From the NCBI RefSeq assembly GCF_003258605.2, contig NZ_CP031264.1, forward strand, positions 4,774,001 to 4,838,000: a DNA stretch of 64,000 nucleotides. The letters are read 5' to 3'. The notes beneath the pieces were generated by a model. It saw only the letters and a program-made list of their open reading frames with translations, was not told where the DNA came from and ran no database searches. A program made the translations under genes and the position numbers. Positions 1 through 8,700 of this stretch are shown piece after piece (position 1 is the stretch's first letter; each line of letters starts with the position of its first letter). The DNA is from Peterkaempfera bronchialis (GTDB taxonomy: Bacteria > Actinomycetota > Actinomycetes > Streptomycetales > Streptomycetaceae).

Positions 1-453
1 AGCTCGATCTTCGCGCGGGTCGGCCAGGAGTTCCCCGAGGTCACCACCGACTATCTGCATGTGGACGCGGCGACGATCTTCTTTGTCACCCAGCCCGAGC
101 GGTTCGACGTGATCGTCACCGACAACCTCTTCGGCGACATCCTCACCGACCTGGCCGCCGCCGTGACCGGCGGGATCGGGCTGGCCGCCAGCGGCAACAT
201 CAACCCGAGCGGCGACTTCCCGTCGATGTTCGAGCCGGTGCACGGCTCCGCGCCGGACATCGCCGGTCAGGGCAAGGCCGACCCCACCGCCACGGTGCTC
301 TCGGTCGCCATGCTGCTGGAGCACCTCGGTCTGGCGGAGGAGGCCGCCCGGATCGAGGCGGCCGTCGCCGCCGACCTCGCCGAGCGGATCGACGGTCCGG
401 TCCGCTCCACCTCCCAGATCGGCGACGCGCTCGCCGCCCGAGTAGCCGGCTGA
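1..453 (+). CDS. leuB: 3-isopropylmalate dehydrogenase, C-terminal part (partial at window start)
   Basis: This is the C-terminal 150 residues of LeuB, which oxidatively decarboxylates 3-isopropylmalate to 2-oxoisocaproate in leucine biosynthesis in the cytosol. The reading frame is open from base 1, so the gene starts upstream of the window. Recognisable family features are the stretch around [15 protein letters not shown] (residues about 40-55 of the visible part), with the Asp residues that bind Mg2+ and substrate, and the downstream [19 protein letters not shown] segment typical of the isocitrate/isopropylmalate dehydrogenase superfamily. It is followed by a strong hairpin and then by ilvE, so it sits in a branched-chain amino acid neighbourhood. 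Family assignment is secure; leuB rather than tartrate dehydrogenase or icd is inferred from that context. Confidence 0.93.
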   Translation, partial: SSIFARVGQEFPEVTTDYLHVDAATIFFVTQPERFDVIVTDNLFGDILTDLAAAVTGGIGLAASGNINPSGDFPSMFEPVHGSAPDIAGQGKADPTATVLSVAMLLEHLGLAEEAARIEAAVAADLAERIDGPVRSTSQIGDALAARVAG

Positions 454-478
454 CCGGCACTCACCCGCGCCCTTCCCC

Positions 479-546
479 GCGAAGCGGCCCGGACAGCTTG
501 CCGGAACACGGGCTCCGCCCCCGGCAGGCATCCCGGGCCGCTTCGC
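479..546 (+). terminator. Long hairpin downstream of leuB
   Basis: A 14-bp perfect stem (GCGAAGCGGCCCGG at 479-492 with its complement at 533-546) encloses a second inner stem (CTTGCCGG/CCGGCAGG type). No T-run follows, as is common for terminators in high-GC actinobacteria. It probably ends leuB transcription before ilvE. Confidence 0.6.
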
Positions 547-719
547 GACGTTTCGCAGGGGAATCACCACCGACCGTGACCGACCGGTCGTTCGATACCC
601 CACGGCTGTCCGACCCGGCCCTCGGGATGCGACCATCGAACCTGGGCCCCGGTCCCTCGGCTGTGCCGAGAGGCGTCCGGCGGCCCGCCACGACGAGACG
701 GTGAAGGACTCACGCAGCC

Positions 720-1838
720 ATGACCACGGCACCCCTTGCCCAGGCCCCCCTCACGATCGCACTCAAGCCCTCCTCGCACCCGCTGCCCGCAGCGGAGCGT
801 GAGGCCCGGCTGGCCAGCCCCGGCTTCGGCCGCGTCTTCACCGACCACATGGTGACCATCCGCTGGACCGAGGGCCAGGGCTGGCACGACGCCCAGCTGG
901 TGCCGTACGGGCCGCTGGAGATCGACCCGGCCAATATGACGCTGCACTACGGCCAGTCGATCTTCGAGGGCCTGAAGGCATACCGCCGGGCCGACGGGAG
1001 CATCGCCACCTTCCGGCCGACCGCCAACGCCGAGCGGTTCCAGTCCTCCGCCCGCCGGCTGGCCATGCCCGAGCTGCCGGTGGAGACCTTTGTCGAGGCG
1101 GTCGAGGTGCTGGTCCGGCAGGACCGCGACTGGGTGCCCACCCAGCCCGAGCAGTCCCTCTACCTGCGGCCCTTCATGTTCGCCACCGAGGTCGGCCTCG
1201 GCGTGCGCCCGGCCGACGAGTACCTCTTCATGCTGATCGCCTCCCCGGCCGGGGCCTACTTCCCCGGCGGCGTCAAGCCGGTCTCGGTCTGGCTCTCCGA
1301 GGAGTATGTGCGCGCCGCACCCGGCGGCACCGGCGCCGCCAAGTGCGCCGGCAACTACGCCGCCTCGCTGGTCGCCCAGGCCCAGGCCGCCGAGAAGGGC
1401 TGCGACCAGGTCGTCTGGCTGGACGCCGTGGAGCGCCGCTGGATCGAGGAGATGGGTGGCATGAACCTGTACTTCGTGTACGGGGAGGGCGAGGACGCCC
1501 GCATCGTCACCCCCGAGCTCTCCGGCTCCCTGCTCCCCGGTATCACCCGCGACTCCCTGCTGCGGCTGGCCGCCGACCTCGGCCATGAGACCGCCGAGGC
1601 CCGTATCTCCATCGACGACTGGAAGAACGGCAACGCCGACGGCACCCTCACCGAGGTCTTCGCCTGCGGCACCGCCGCCGTGATCACCCCGGTCGGCTCG
1701 GTGAAGTCCACCCGCGCCGACTGGACCGTCGGCAGCGGTGAGCCGGGCCCGGTCACCATGCGGCTGCGTGAGGCCCTGCTGGCCGTGCAGACCGGCCAGG
1801 CCCCCGACACCCACGGCTGGATGCACACCATCTGCTGA
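720..1838 (+). CDS. ilvE: Branched-chain amino acid aminotransferase
   Basis: Class IV PLP-dependent aminotransferase of 372 residues, the normal length for actinobacterial IlvE. It transfers the amino group from glutamate to the keto acids of Leu, Ile and Val, the last step of their synthesis, and the reverse in catabolism. The PLP-binding lysine is Lys208 in the motif [12 protein letters not shown]. The N-terminal [14 protein letters not shown] and central [15 protein letters not shown] segments are family signatures. The ATG at 720 is preceded by a GAAGGA ribosome-binding site at about 702-707. The gene lies between leuB and cimA but is separated from both by hairpins, so it is probably its own transcription unit. 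I saw no leader peptide upstream of it, in contrast with cimA. Confidence 0.95.
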   Translation: MTTAPLAQAPLTIALKPSSHPLPAAEREARLASPGFGRVFTDHMVTIRWTEGQGWHDAQLVPYGPLEIDPANMTLHYGQSIFEGLKAYRRADGSIATFRPTANAERFQSSARRLAMPELPVETFVEAVEVLVRQDRDWVPTQPEQSLYLRPFMFATEVGLGVRPADEYLFMLIASPAGAYFPGGVKPVSVWLSEEYVRAAPGGTGAAKCAGNYAASLVAQAQAAEKGCDQVVWLDAVERRWIEEMGGMNLYFVYGEGEDARIVTPELSGSLLPGITRDSLLRLAADLGHETAEARISIDDWKNGNADGTLTEVFACGTAAVITPVGSVKSTRADWTVGSGEPGPVTMRLREALLAVQTGQAPDTHGWMHTIC

Positions 1839-1863
1839 CGCCCACCCCACCGCAGACGTCCGC

Positions 1864-1897
1864 GCGGGCGGCCCGATGATCCCATCGGGCCGCCCGC
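1864..1897 (+). terminator. Intrinsic-type terminator hairpin after ilvE
   Basis: A 15-bp perfect stem (1864-1878 pairs with 1883-1897) closes a 4-base loop. It lies 25 bases after the ilvE stop. There is no T-run, but a stem of this strength is typical of streptomycete terminators. It separates ilvE from the cimA leader. Confidence 0.8.
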
Positions 1898-1947
1898 ATG
1901 GTGAGACCGGTTCGGTCGAAGCGGCAGAGCTGTGCAAGACTGCGACC

Positions 1948-1998
1948 GTGTCCTCGCTCGTCGTGATTATTGGCAGCAGGCGCGCCGGTCCGCAGTGA
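1948..1998 (+). CDS. Candidate cimA leader peptide (attenuation)
   Basis: A 16-codon reading frame starting with GTG encodes MSSLVVIIGSRRAGPQ. It contains Leu-Val-Val-Ile-Ile in a row, and the two Ile codons are both ATT, which is rare in a genome this GC-rich. It lies between the ilvE terminator and a hairpin/terminator pair upstream of cimA, whose product starts the citramalate route to isoleucine. This is the arrangement of classical ribosome-mediated attenuation: a ribosome stalled on branched-chain codons would change the folding of the leader. The ribosome-binding site is weak (GCAAGAC region), so translation is inferred rather than shown. Similar leaders are known upstream of other branched-chain genes such as ilvB and leuA in actinobacteria. 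Confidence 0.65.
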   Translation: MSSLVVIIGSRRAGPQ

Positions 1999-2000
1999 CC

Positions 2001-2083
2001 GCTCCGACGAACCGACTCGGAGCGACCATCGTGTCCCAGACCCGCGCGCAGACCTCTCGCACCCGCGAGGGGTCTTTTGTTTT
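2001..2083 (+). promoter_or_regulatory. cimA attenuator: upstream hairpin plus intrinsic terminator
   Basis: Directly after the leader peptide stop there is a 7-bp hairpin (GCTCCGA at 2001-2007, TCGGAGC at 2017-2023). Further on is a 10-bp stem (2051-2060 with 2065-2074, one G-U pair, ACCC loop) running into a TTTTGTTTT tract at 2075-2083. A U-rich tail is unusual here and marks this as a genuine intrinsic terminator standing 122 bases before the cimA ATG. I could not resolve a clear antiterminator pairing by eye. Confidence 0.65.
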
Positions 2084-2205
2084 GGACCGGCGACGTGAGA
2101 CCTCCCACAAGGAGGCCGAAGACGCCGATCGGCGCCCGCGGGGAGGGGGACAGTGGAGCCGGGAACCCGGCAGGCACTACCCACCCGGACAGGAGATCCA
2201 CGGCC

Positions 2206-3870
2206 ATGACCGAGGCCAGCAGCAGCGAGGCCGCCAGCAACAAGGCGGTCGGCAACCAGGAGAGCATCAGGGAGACCGGCCCTTCGGGCGACGCCTTCCA
2301 CGTCTTCGACACCACCCTGCGCGACGGGGCGCAGCGCGAGGGCATCAACCTCACCGTCGCGGACAAGCTCACCATCGCCCGGTACCTGGACGAGTTCGGC
2401 GTCGGCTTCATCGAGGGCGGCTGGCCCGGCGCCAACCCCCGCGACACCGAGTTCTTCGCCCGCGCCCAGACCGAACTGGACCTGCGGCACGCACAGCTGG
2501 TCGCCTTCGGCGCCACCCGCCGGGCCGGTGGCAGCGCCGCCGAGGACCCCCAGCTGGCCGCCCTGGTAGCCTCCGGCGCCCCCGTGGTCACCCTGGTCGC
2601 CAAGTCCCACGACCGCCATGTGGAACTGGCCCTGCGCACCACCCTGGAAGAGAACCTGGAGATGGTCCGGGACAGCGTGCGGTATCTGCGCGCCGAGGGC
2701 CGCCGCGTCTTCATCGACTGCGAGCACTTCTTCGACGGCTACCGGGCCAACCGGGACTACGCCCTCGCCGTGGTACGGGCCGCCCATGAGGCCGGCGCCG
2801 ATGTGGTGGTGCTCTGCGACACCAACGGCGGCACGCTCCCCGGTGAGCTCCGCGCGATCGTCGCGGAGGTGCTCGCCGAGACCGGTGCCCGCATCGGCAT
2901 CCACGCCCAGGACGACACCGGCTGCGCCGTCGCCAACACCCTGGCCGCCGTCGACGCCGGGGCCACCCATGTGCAGTGCACCGCCAACGGCTACGGCGAG
3001 CGGGTCGGCAATGCCAACCTCTTCCCGGTGGTCGCGGCCCTGGAGCTGAAGCTCGACCGCCGGGTGCTGCCCGCCGGCCGGCTCGCCGAGATGACCCGCA
3101 TCTCGCACGCCATCGCCGAGGTGGTCAACCTCTCGCCCTCCACCCACCAGCCCTATGTCGGCGTCTCCGCCTTCGCCCACAAGGCGGGGCTGCACGCCTC
3201 CGCCATCAAGGTCGACCCCGACCTGTACCAGCACATCGACCCCGAGCTGGTCGGCAACACCATGCGGATGCTGGTCTCCGACATGGCCGGCCGCGCCTCG
3301 GTGGAGCTCAAGGGCAAGGAGCTCGGCTACGACCTCTCCGCCGACCGCGACCTGGTCGGCCGGGTGGTCGCCCGGATCAAGAAGCAGGAGAAGGCCGGGT
3401 ACAGCTACGAGGCCGCCGACGCCTCCTTCGAACTGCTGCTCCGCGACGAGGTGAAGGGCAGCCGGGAGCGCTTCTTCACCGTGGAGTCCTGGCGGGCCAT
3501 CGTCGAGCAGACCCCGGCGGGCGGCGCGGTCAACGAGGCCACCGTGAAGCTCTGGGCCAAGGGCGAGCGGATCGTCTCCACCGGCGAGGGCAACGGGCCG
3601 GTGGACGCCCTCGACCGGGCGCTGCGCACCGCGCTGGAGCGGATCTACCCGCAGCTGGCCAAGCTGGAGCTGGTGGACTACAAGGTCCGCATCCTGGAGG
3701 GGCGGCATGGCACCGGGTCGGAGACCAGGGTGCTGGTCGACACCTCCGACGGCACCCGCGAGTGGTCGACCGTGGGCGTGGCGTCCAATGTCATCGCCGC
3801 CTCCTGGCAGGCCCTGGACGACGCCTACACCTACGGCCTGCTGCGCGCCGGAGTGGACCCCGAGGCATGA
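2206..3870 (+). CDS. cimA: Citramalate synthase
   Basis: A 554-residue member of the LeuA/CimA family with an N-terminal HMGL-like TIM barrel and a C-terminal LeuA-type allosteric dimerisation domain. It condenses pyruvate with acetyl-CoA to (R)-citramalate, giving 2-oxobutyrate for isoleucine without threonine deaminase. The barrel opens with FDTTLRDGAQREG (residues about 29-41) and carries the metal-binding segment GIHAQDDTGCAVANTLAA and later TANGYGERVGNANL, typical of CimA rather than 2-isopropylmalate synthase. The open frame extends to 2077, but the ATG at 2206 has an AGGAG at 2191-2195, and the earlier frame runs through the attenuator. Assignment as CimA rather than a second LeuA rests on these motifs and on length. 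Confidence 0.9.
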   Translation: MTEASSSEAASNKAVGNQESIRETGPSGDAFHVFDTTLRDGAQREGINLTVADKLTIARYLDEFGVGFIEGGWPGANPRDTEFFARAQTELDLRHAQLVAFGATRRAGGSAAEDPQLAALVASGAPVVTLVAKSHDRHVELALRTTLEENLEMVRDSVRYLRAEGRRVFIDCEHFFDGYRANRDYALAVVRAAHEAGADVVVLCDTNGGTLPGELRAIVAEVLAETGARIGIHAQDDTGCAVANTLAAVDAGATHVQCTANGYGERVGNANLFPVVAALELKLDRRVLPAGRLAEMTRISHAIAEVVNLSPSTHQPYVGVSAFAHKAGLHASAIKVDPDLYQHIDPELVGNTMRMLVSDMAGRASVELKGKELGYDLSADRDLVGRVVARIKKQEKAGYSYEAADASFELLLRDEVKGSRERFFTVESWRAIVEQTPAGGAVNEATVKLWAKGERIVSTGEGNGPVDALDRALRTALERIYPQLAKLELVDYKVRILEGRHGTGSETRVLVDTSDGTREWSTVGVASNVIAASWQALDDAYTYGLLRAGVDPEA

Positions 3871-3918
3871 CGGACCGGGAGCCGGCGGCAACCGCCGCCG
3901 GCTCCCCGGTGTCCGGAC

Positions 3919-4503
3919 TCAGCGCAGCCGGGCCAGCAGCGCGTGCTCGACGAGGGTGATCAGCGCGGACTTGGCGCTGTCGCGGCGTCGGGCGTCGGTG
4001 GTGATGATCGGCGTGTCCGGGCCGAGCTGCAGGGCCTCGCGGACCTCCTCGGGACTGTGCGGCTGGTGGCCGTCGAAGCCGTTGAGGGCCACGACGAACG
4101 GCAGTCCGCTGTTCTCGAAGTAGTCCAGTGCGGGGAAGCAGTCGGCGAGCCGGCGGGTGTCGACCAGGACGACGGCGCCGATGGCGCCTCGGACCAGGTC
4201 GTCCCACATGAACCAGAAGCGGTCCTGGCCGGGGGTGCCGAAGAGGTAGAGGATCAGGTCCTCGTCGAGGGTGATGCGGCCGAAGTCCATGGCCACCGTG
4301 GTGGTGGTCTTGCCCGCCGTGTGGGTGAGGTCGTCGATCCCGGCCGAGGCCGAGGTCATGACGGCCTCGGTGCGCAGCGGGTTGATCTCGGAGACCGCGC
4401 CGACGAGGGTGGTCTTGCCGACACCGAAGCCGCCCGCGACGACGATCTTCGCGGAGGTGGTGGCGCGGGTCGCGGCAGCCGGGCTAGAGCTTGCGAAGTC
4501 CAC
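3919..4503 (-). CDS. cvnD: Conservon GTP-binding protein CvnD (copy 1)
   Basis: A small Ras/Arf-like GTPase of 194 residues, the last gene of a four-gene conservon. Conservon proteins are thought to form a membrane-associated complex resembling eukaryotic G-protein-coupled signalling. The G1/P-loop is GGFGVGKTT (residues about 24-32) and G3 is GTPGQDRF. The G4 position reads NGFD, not the canonical NKxD, as is usual for CvnD proteins. It starts with GTG and overlaps the end of cvnC by 20 bases, implying translational coupling. Its DNA is almost identical to that of cvnD copy 2 (9735-10337); the proteins differ at two positions outside the N-terminal dozen or so residues. Confidence 0.9.
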   Translation of the reverse strand: MDFASSSPAAATRATTSAKIVVAGGFGVGKTTLVGAVSEINPLRTEAVMTSASAGIDDLTHTAGKTTTTVAMDFGRITLDEDLILYLFGTPGQDRFWFMWDDLVRGAIGAVVLVDTRRLADCFPALDYFENSGLPFVVALNGFDGHQPHSPEEVREALQLGPDTPIITTDARRRDSAKSALITLVEHALLARLR

Positions 4504-5194
4504 TGAGGACCCTTTCGAGCAGTGTCACGTCGGGCTGTCCGCCGGATTCGCCCCCGGCGGCGGGCTGGTGGATGGCGACGAGGCCGGCTTCGGCCAGGTC
4601 GGCGACGAGGATGCGCGCCACGCCGAGAGGCATGGAGAGCAGCGCGGAGACCTCCGCGACCGACTTGATCTCGGTGCAGAGCGTGCAGATGCGCTGGTGC
4701 TCCGGAAGGAGGGTGCCGATCCGCTCCGGAGAGGCCGTGGACGAGACCAGGGCCTCGATCGCCAGCTCGTAGCGCGGGCGGGTGCGCCCGCCGGTCATGG
4801 CGAACGGCCGGATCAGCGGCTCGTCGTCATGGCCGTCCCCGGTGTCCTCGGGGAAGTCGTCGGGGAAGTCCTCGGCATAGCTGTCGGGGACCTGCTGCTC
4901 GGGGTACGGGTCGGCCGGTGCGGTCTGCCCGTAGCCGCCGCCGTAGGGGTCGGTGTCCTGGTGCTGCGGATAGGGAGACTCGTACTGCTGCCGGCCGTAG
5001 TCCTGGTCGTACCCATCGGGGCCTGTCCAGCGCCTGCCGTCCCCGCGCTGCGGGAACTGCTGCCCGCCTCCGGGGCGGCCGTGGGCGCCGTGTCCCCCGG
5101 AGCCGTAGCCGGTGCCGGGGGCACCGAAGGCATCATGGCCCGTGCCGGGATAGGGAACGCCGTACGGACCGCTGCGGTCGTCGGGCGGTGTCAC
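4484..5194 (-). CDS. cvnC: Conservon DUF742 protein CvnC (copy 1)
   Basis: A 236-residue DUF742 protein. The N-terminal half is low-complexity, rich in Gly, Tyr, Gln, Pro and acidic residues. The conserved C-terminal half begins at RPFAMTGGRTRP and contains a winged-helix-like segment (ALLSMPLGVARILVADLAEA). The GTG start at 5194 has a GAGGAGGA ribosome-binding site a few bases upstream. The low-complexity arm is about 90 residues longer than in copy 2, so this is the part that has changed most. The gene follows cvnB after a 180-base gap containing hairpins and overlaps cvnD. It is thought to work in the CvnA-B-C-D signalling complex at the membrane; the molecular role of DUF742 is unknown. 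Confidence 0.88.
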   Translation of the reverse strand: MTPPDDRSGPYGVPYPGTGHDAFGAPGTGYGSGGHGAHGRPGGGQQFPQRGDGRRWTGPDGYDQDYGRQQYESPYPQHQDTDPYGGGYGQTAPADPYPEQQVPDSYAEDFPDDFPEDTGDGHDDEPLIRPFAMTGGRTRPRYELAIEALVSSTASPERIGTLLPEHQRICTLCTEIKSVAEVSALLSMPLGVARILVADLAEAGLVAIHQPAAGGESGGQPDVTLLERVLSGLRKL

Positions 5195-5374
5195 GGTTCC
5201 TCCTCACGTGGAGCGACGGGGCGGTGCGACTGGTGCTGTGCGACTGGTGCTGTGCCGTGCTGTGTCAGGTCCCCTTGCTGTGCCGGCGGGTTACTACTAC
5301 CGGCAGTAGTACAACAGCCGATCCCGGGCCCTCCTCGCGGGGGCCCGGGACTGACCGGGAGGTGCAGCCGGTGG
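5195..5374 (-). promoter_or_regulatory. Intercistronic region between cvnB and cvnC (copy 1) with two inverted repeats
   Basis: This 180-base gap holds three structures. A 10-bp perfect hairpin lies at 5322-5331/5341-5350 (TCCCGGGCCC and complement). A 20-bp imperfect palindrome at 5292-5311 (TACTACT with AGTAGTA, CCGG core) is unusually AT-rich for this genome. A 14-bp direct repeat occupies 5225-5252. They would lie between cvnB and cvnC in the transcript and could attenuate or process it. Confidence 0.5.
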
Positions 5375-5797
5375 TCAGTGCAGCAGACTGCCCTGGAGCT
5401 CGGCCCGCAGGGCGGGGGTGAGCACCGCACCGGCGCGGTCGACCAGCAGTGCCATCTCGTACCCGACCAGACCGATGTCGGAGTCGGGAGAGGCCAGCAC
5501 CGCCAGTGACGAGCCGTCGGAGACGGCCATCAGGAACAGGAAGCCCCGCTCCATCTCGACCACGGTCTGGTTGACATCGCCGCCCTCGAAGATCCGGGAC
5601 GCCCCGGAGGTCAGCGAGGTGAGGCCGGAAGCCACCGCGGCGAGCTGGTCGGCCCGGTCGCGGGGGAAGCCGTCGGACATGGCGAGCAGGAGTCCGTCGG
5701 CGGAGACCACCACCGTGTGCGACACCCCGGGGGTGTTGTCCACGAAATTGGTGATCAACCAGTTCAGATTCTGTGCCGCCTGGCTCATCTGACTCAA
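5375..5797 (-). CDS. cvnB: Conservon roadblock/LC7 protein CvnB (copy 1)
   Basis: A 140-residue roadblock/LC7 domain protein, full length for CvnB. Such proteins act as scaffolds or regulators of small GTPases, here presumably CvnD. The conserved segments are NLNWLITNFVDNTPGV near the start and ADGLLLAMSDGFPRD after it. I chose the TTG start at 5797 because AGGAG sits seven bases upstream; the in-frame ATG at 5788 would leave a 16-base gap. It follows cvnA with one base between stop and start. It differs from copy 2 at only four residues. Confidence 0.9.
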   Translation of the reverse strand: MSQMSQAAQNLNWLITNFVDNTPGVSHTVVVSADGLLLAMSDGFPRDRADQLAAVASGLTSLTSGASRIFEGGDVNQTVVEMERGFLFLMAVSDGSSLAVLASPDSDIGLVGYEMALLVDRAGAVLTPALRAELQGSLLH

Positions 5798-5798
5798 C

Positions 5799-8700
5799 TC
5801 AACGCTCCTGGTGGTTCGAGCCGCCGAAGAGATCGGTGCTGCCGTGCTGTTCGTTGCCGCCCTGGTCGATCCGGAAACTACCCGTCACCGACGAATCGCT
5901 GCCGGCACTGCGTCCCTGCTGGACGCCGCGGCGCAGGTTGGTGAGCCGGCCGCGCACCTCCTCGGGAGTGCGGGAGATCTGGGGGCCGTCCTGGGGGGCC
6001 GTCTGGGCGTTGCCCGGGACGAGGTTCTGCTTGGGCACCCGGCGGGGGAGGCCGGACGGTGTCACCCCGCCGGCGGCGGGGTCGCGCACCTGCTCCGCGC
6101 GCTGCCACGAGGTGTCGTTCGGGGTCTGCCACGGGGCAGCGGCCGGACCGGCCGTCCCCGAGGGCTCCGTGGTGTCGGCCGGGGCGGTGTCCCGCGCGCC
6201 GGTGAACCAGTTGGGCTTCTCGCCGGCCTCCAGGCCGCCGATGGCCCGGTTGCCCAGGCTGTTCCCGCCGCCGCCGGGCAACGCCTGGCCGGGGCGCCGC
6301 TGGGGCAGCCCGGAGGGCGTCTGCAGCGGCGATGCCTGTCGCGGCGGGTTCTCCGGCGCCGGGGCCGGGGCGGCCGGGGACTCCGCCTCGAACCGGTCAC
6401 CGGAGTAGCCGCCGGCGTCATAGCCGTGTCCATAGGGCTCGGCGAACTGCCCGCCCGTGTACGGGTCGGCGGGGAACTCCTGGGCGTACGACTGCTGGGG
6501 CGCGCCGCCGTAGGGCTGCTGCTCCGGGTAGCCGCTCTGCTCGAACTGCTGCTGCTCGAACGGCTGCTGGTCGAAACCCTGCTGGTCGAAACCCTGCTGG
6601 TCGAACTGCTGCTGCTCGAAGGGTTGCTGCTCGAAACCCTGCTGGGGGTAGCTGTCGTCGGCGTACTGCGGGGCGGCGTACTGGTCGCCCTGGTATGCCT
6701 GCGGCGGGTACTCCTGGCTCTCGTACTCCTGGCCCTGGAAGCCCTGGGAGTACTCCGGCGCGGCCGGGGCAGCCTGGGCAGCCGGGGCAACCGGCTCGGC
6801 CGGGGCCGCCGCCGGGGTCGGCTCGGCCGGGTGGGCGGGCTCGGCGGGCAGCGCGGACGGCCCGGCCTCCAGCGCCGCCCGGCGGCGCTGCTCCAGCCGC
6901 ATCGACCGGTTCATGGAGTCCAGCGCGGGGCTGAAGCCGCCGGCCTCCCCGGCCTGCTCGAAGCGGCTGTCGTCAAAGCCGAGGTCGGCGGCGCTGAGCT
7001 GCTCGAAGGTCTCCTCGGAGTTGCCCTGCTCGGCGAAGATCCGGGAGACGGTGAACTGCTCCTCCACCGGCTCCGGCGCGCTCTGCCCCTGGGTGAGGTG
7101 GGCCGGGAGCATGACCAGCGAGGTGGTGCCGGCCGACTCGCCGGACGGCCGCAGCTGCACCCGGATCTCATGGCGCTCGGCCAGCCGGCCGACCACGAAG
7201 AGGCCCATGCGGCGGGAGATGGAGGCGTCCACCGTCGGCGGGTTGGCCAGCTTCTCGTTGATCTCCGCGAAGTCGTCGCCGGTGAGGCCGATGCCCTTGT
7301 CGTGGATCTCCACCAGCACCCGGGCGTCCGGCAGCCGGGTCGCCGTCACATGCACCCGGGTCTGCGGGCTGGAGAAGGTGGTGGCGTTCTCCAGCAGCTC
7401 GGCGAGCAGGTGGACCAGGTCGGTCACGGCGGGGCCGACGATCTCGGCCCCCGGGATGCCGGAGAGCTCGATGCGCTCGTACTGCTCCACCTCGGAGGCG
7501 GCGGCGCGGAGCACGTCGACCAGCGGGACCGGCTGGTTCCAGCGGCGGCCGGGCTCCTCGCCGGAGAGGACCAGCAGGTTCTCGCCGTTGCGGCGCATAC
7601 GGGTCGCCAGGTGGTCCAGCTTGAAGAGGTTCTCCAGCTGGTCCGGGTCGGCCTCGTTGTTCTCCAGGTCGGTGATCAGCGACAGCTGACGCTGGATCAG
7701 GCCCTGGCTGCGGCGCGAGAGGTTGGTGAAGATCGCGTTGACGTTGCCTCGCAGCATCGCCTGCTCGGCGGCGAGGTGGACGGCCTGCCGGTGCACCTCG
7801 TCGAAGGCGCGGGCGACCTCGCCGATCTCGTCCCGGCCGTGCAGCGGGATCGGCTTGACGGAGGTGTCGACCCGCTCGGGGTCGGTCTTGGACAGCCGGT
7901 CGACCAGGTCGGGGAGACGGTGGCCGGCGATGTCGAGGGCGGCGGCGCGCAGGGTGCGCATGCCGATGATCATAGAGCGTGCGACGAAGCCGGTCAGCAG
8001 GGCGGCGACGGCCAGGGAGACCAGCACGATCGCGGAGTTGAGGATGGCGTCGTTCTGCGCACGGCTCTTGATCCGGTGGGCGTCCGCCACCACCAGGTCG
8101 TTGAGCTGGGTCTCGACGCTGCGGTACGTCTGGATGTGGGTGCCGGTCGCGGTCAGCCAGTTGGAGACCGTGAGGCCCTGCTGCTGGGCCGTCGCCATGG
8201 CCTGGAGCGCCGCCGTGCTGCTCGGCGCCGCCGAGGCGGCCTGGGTGGCGGAGAGCGCCAGGCTGATCTGCTGGGTGACGGTGGGGACCGGCTTGCGGCT
8301 CTTGGCCGCGGCGGCGGAGGCCGCTGCCGCCTCCTCGCCCACGGCGTGCTGGTACAGCTTCAGGTCGTCGTCGGTGGTGCCGGTCTGGAACTCGTCCAGC
8401 GACACCTCCTCCAGCTTGTTGGAGACCGAGATCGCCTGGACCATGGCGCTGGTCTCCGGCCGGCTGAGGCTCCCGGTGCCCAGCAGCAGCTGGGTCATCA
8501 GCAGCCGCTGCGTCGACGCGGAAGCCTTGGCCAGCACGACCGCGTAGATGGCGCGGCCACGGCTGGTGACCGAGGAGCTGCCGAAGCCGACCTCGTTCTC
8601 GAACGACATCAGCGGAGCGATCAGCACCGAGTAGGCGTTCTGTGTCGCGGTGGGGAAGAGGCGCGTGTTGAAGGCGTTCTTCCGCAGCTCCGGCAGCGAC

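Noticed and set aside
559-592. A SigR-type promoter (GGGAAT then GTT) upstream of ilvE
   Set aside because: GGGAAT is present at 559-564, but the next GTT is 25 bases away instead of 18-19.
6541-6645. The 15-bp repeats as a CRISPR array
   Set aside because: Units are contiguous without spacers and lie in frame inside a gene; no cas genes are present.
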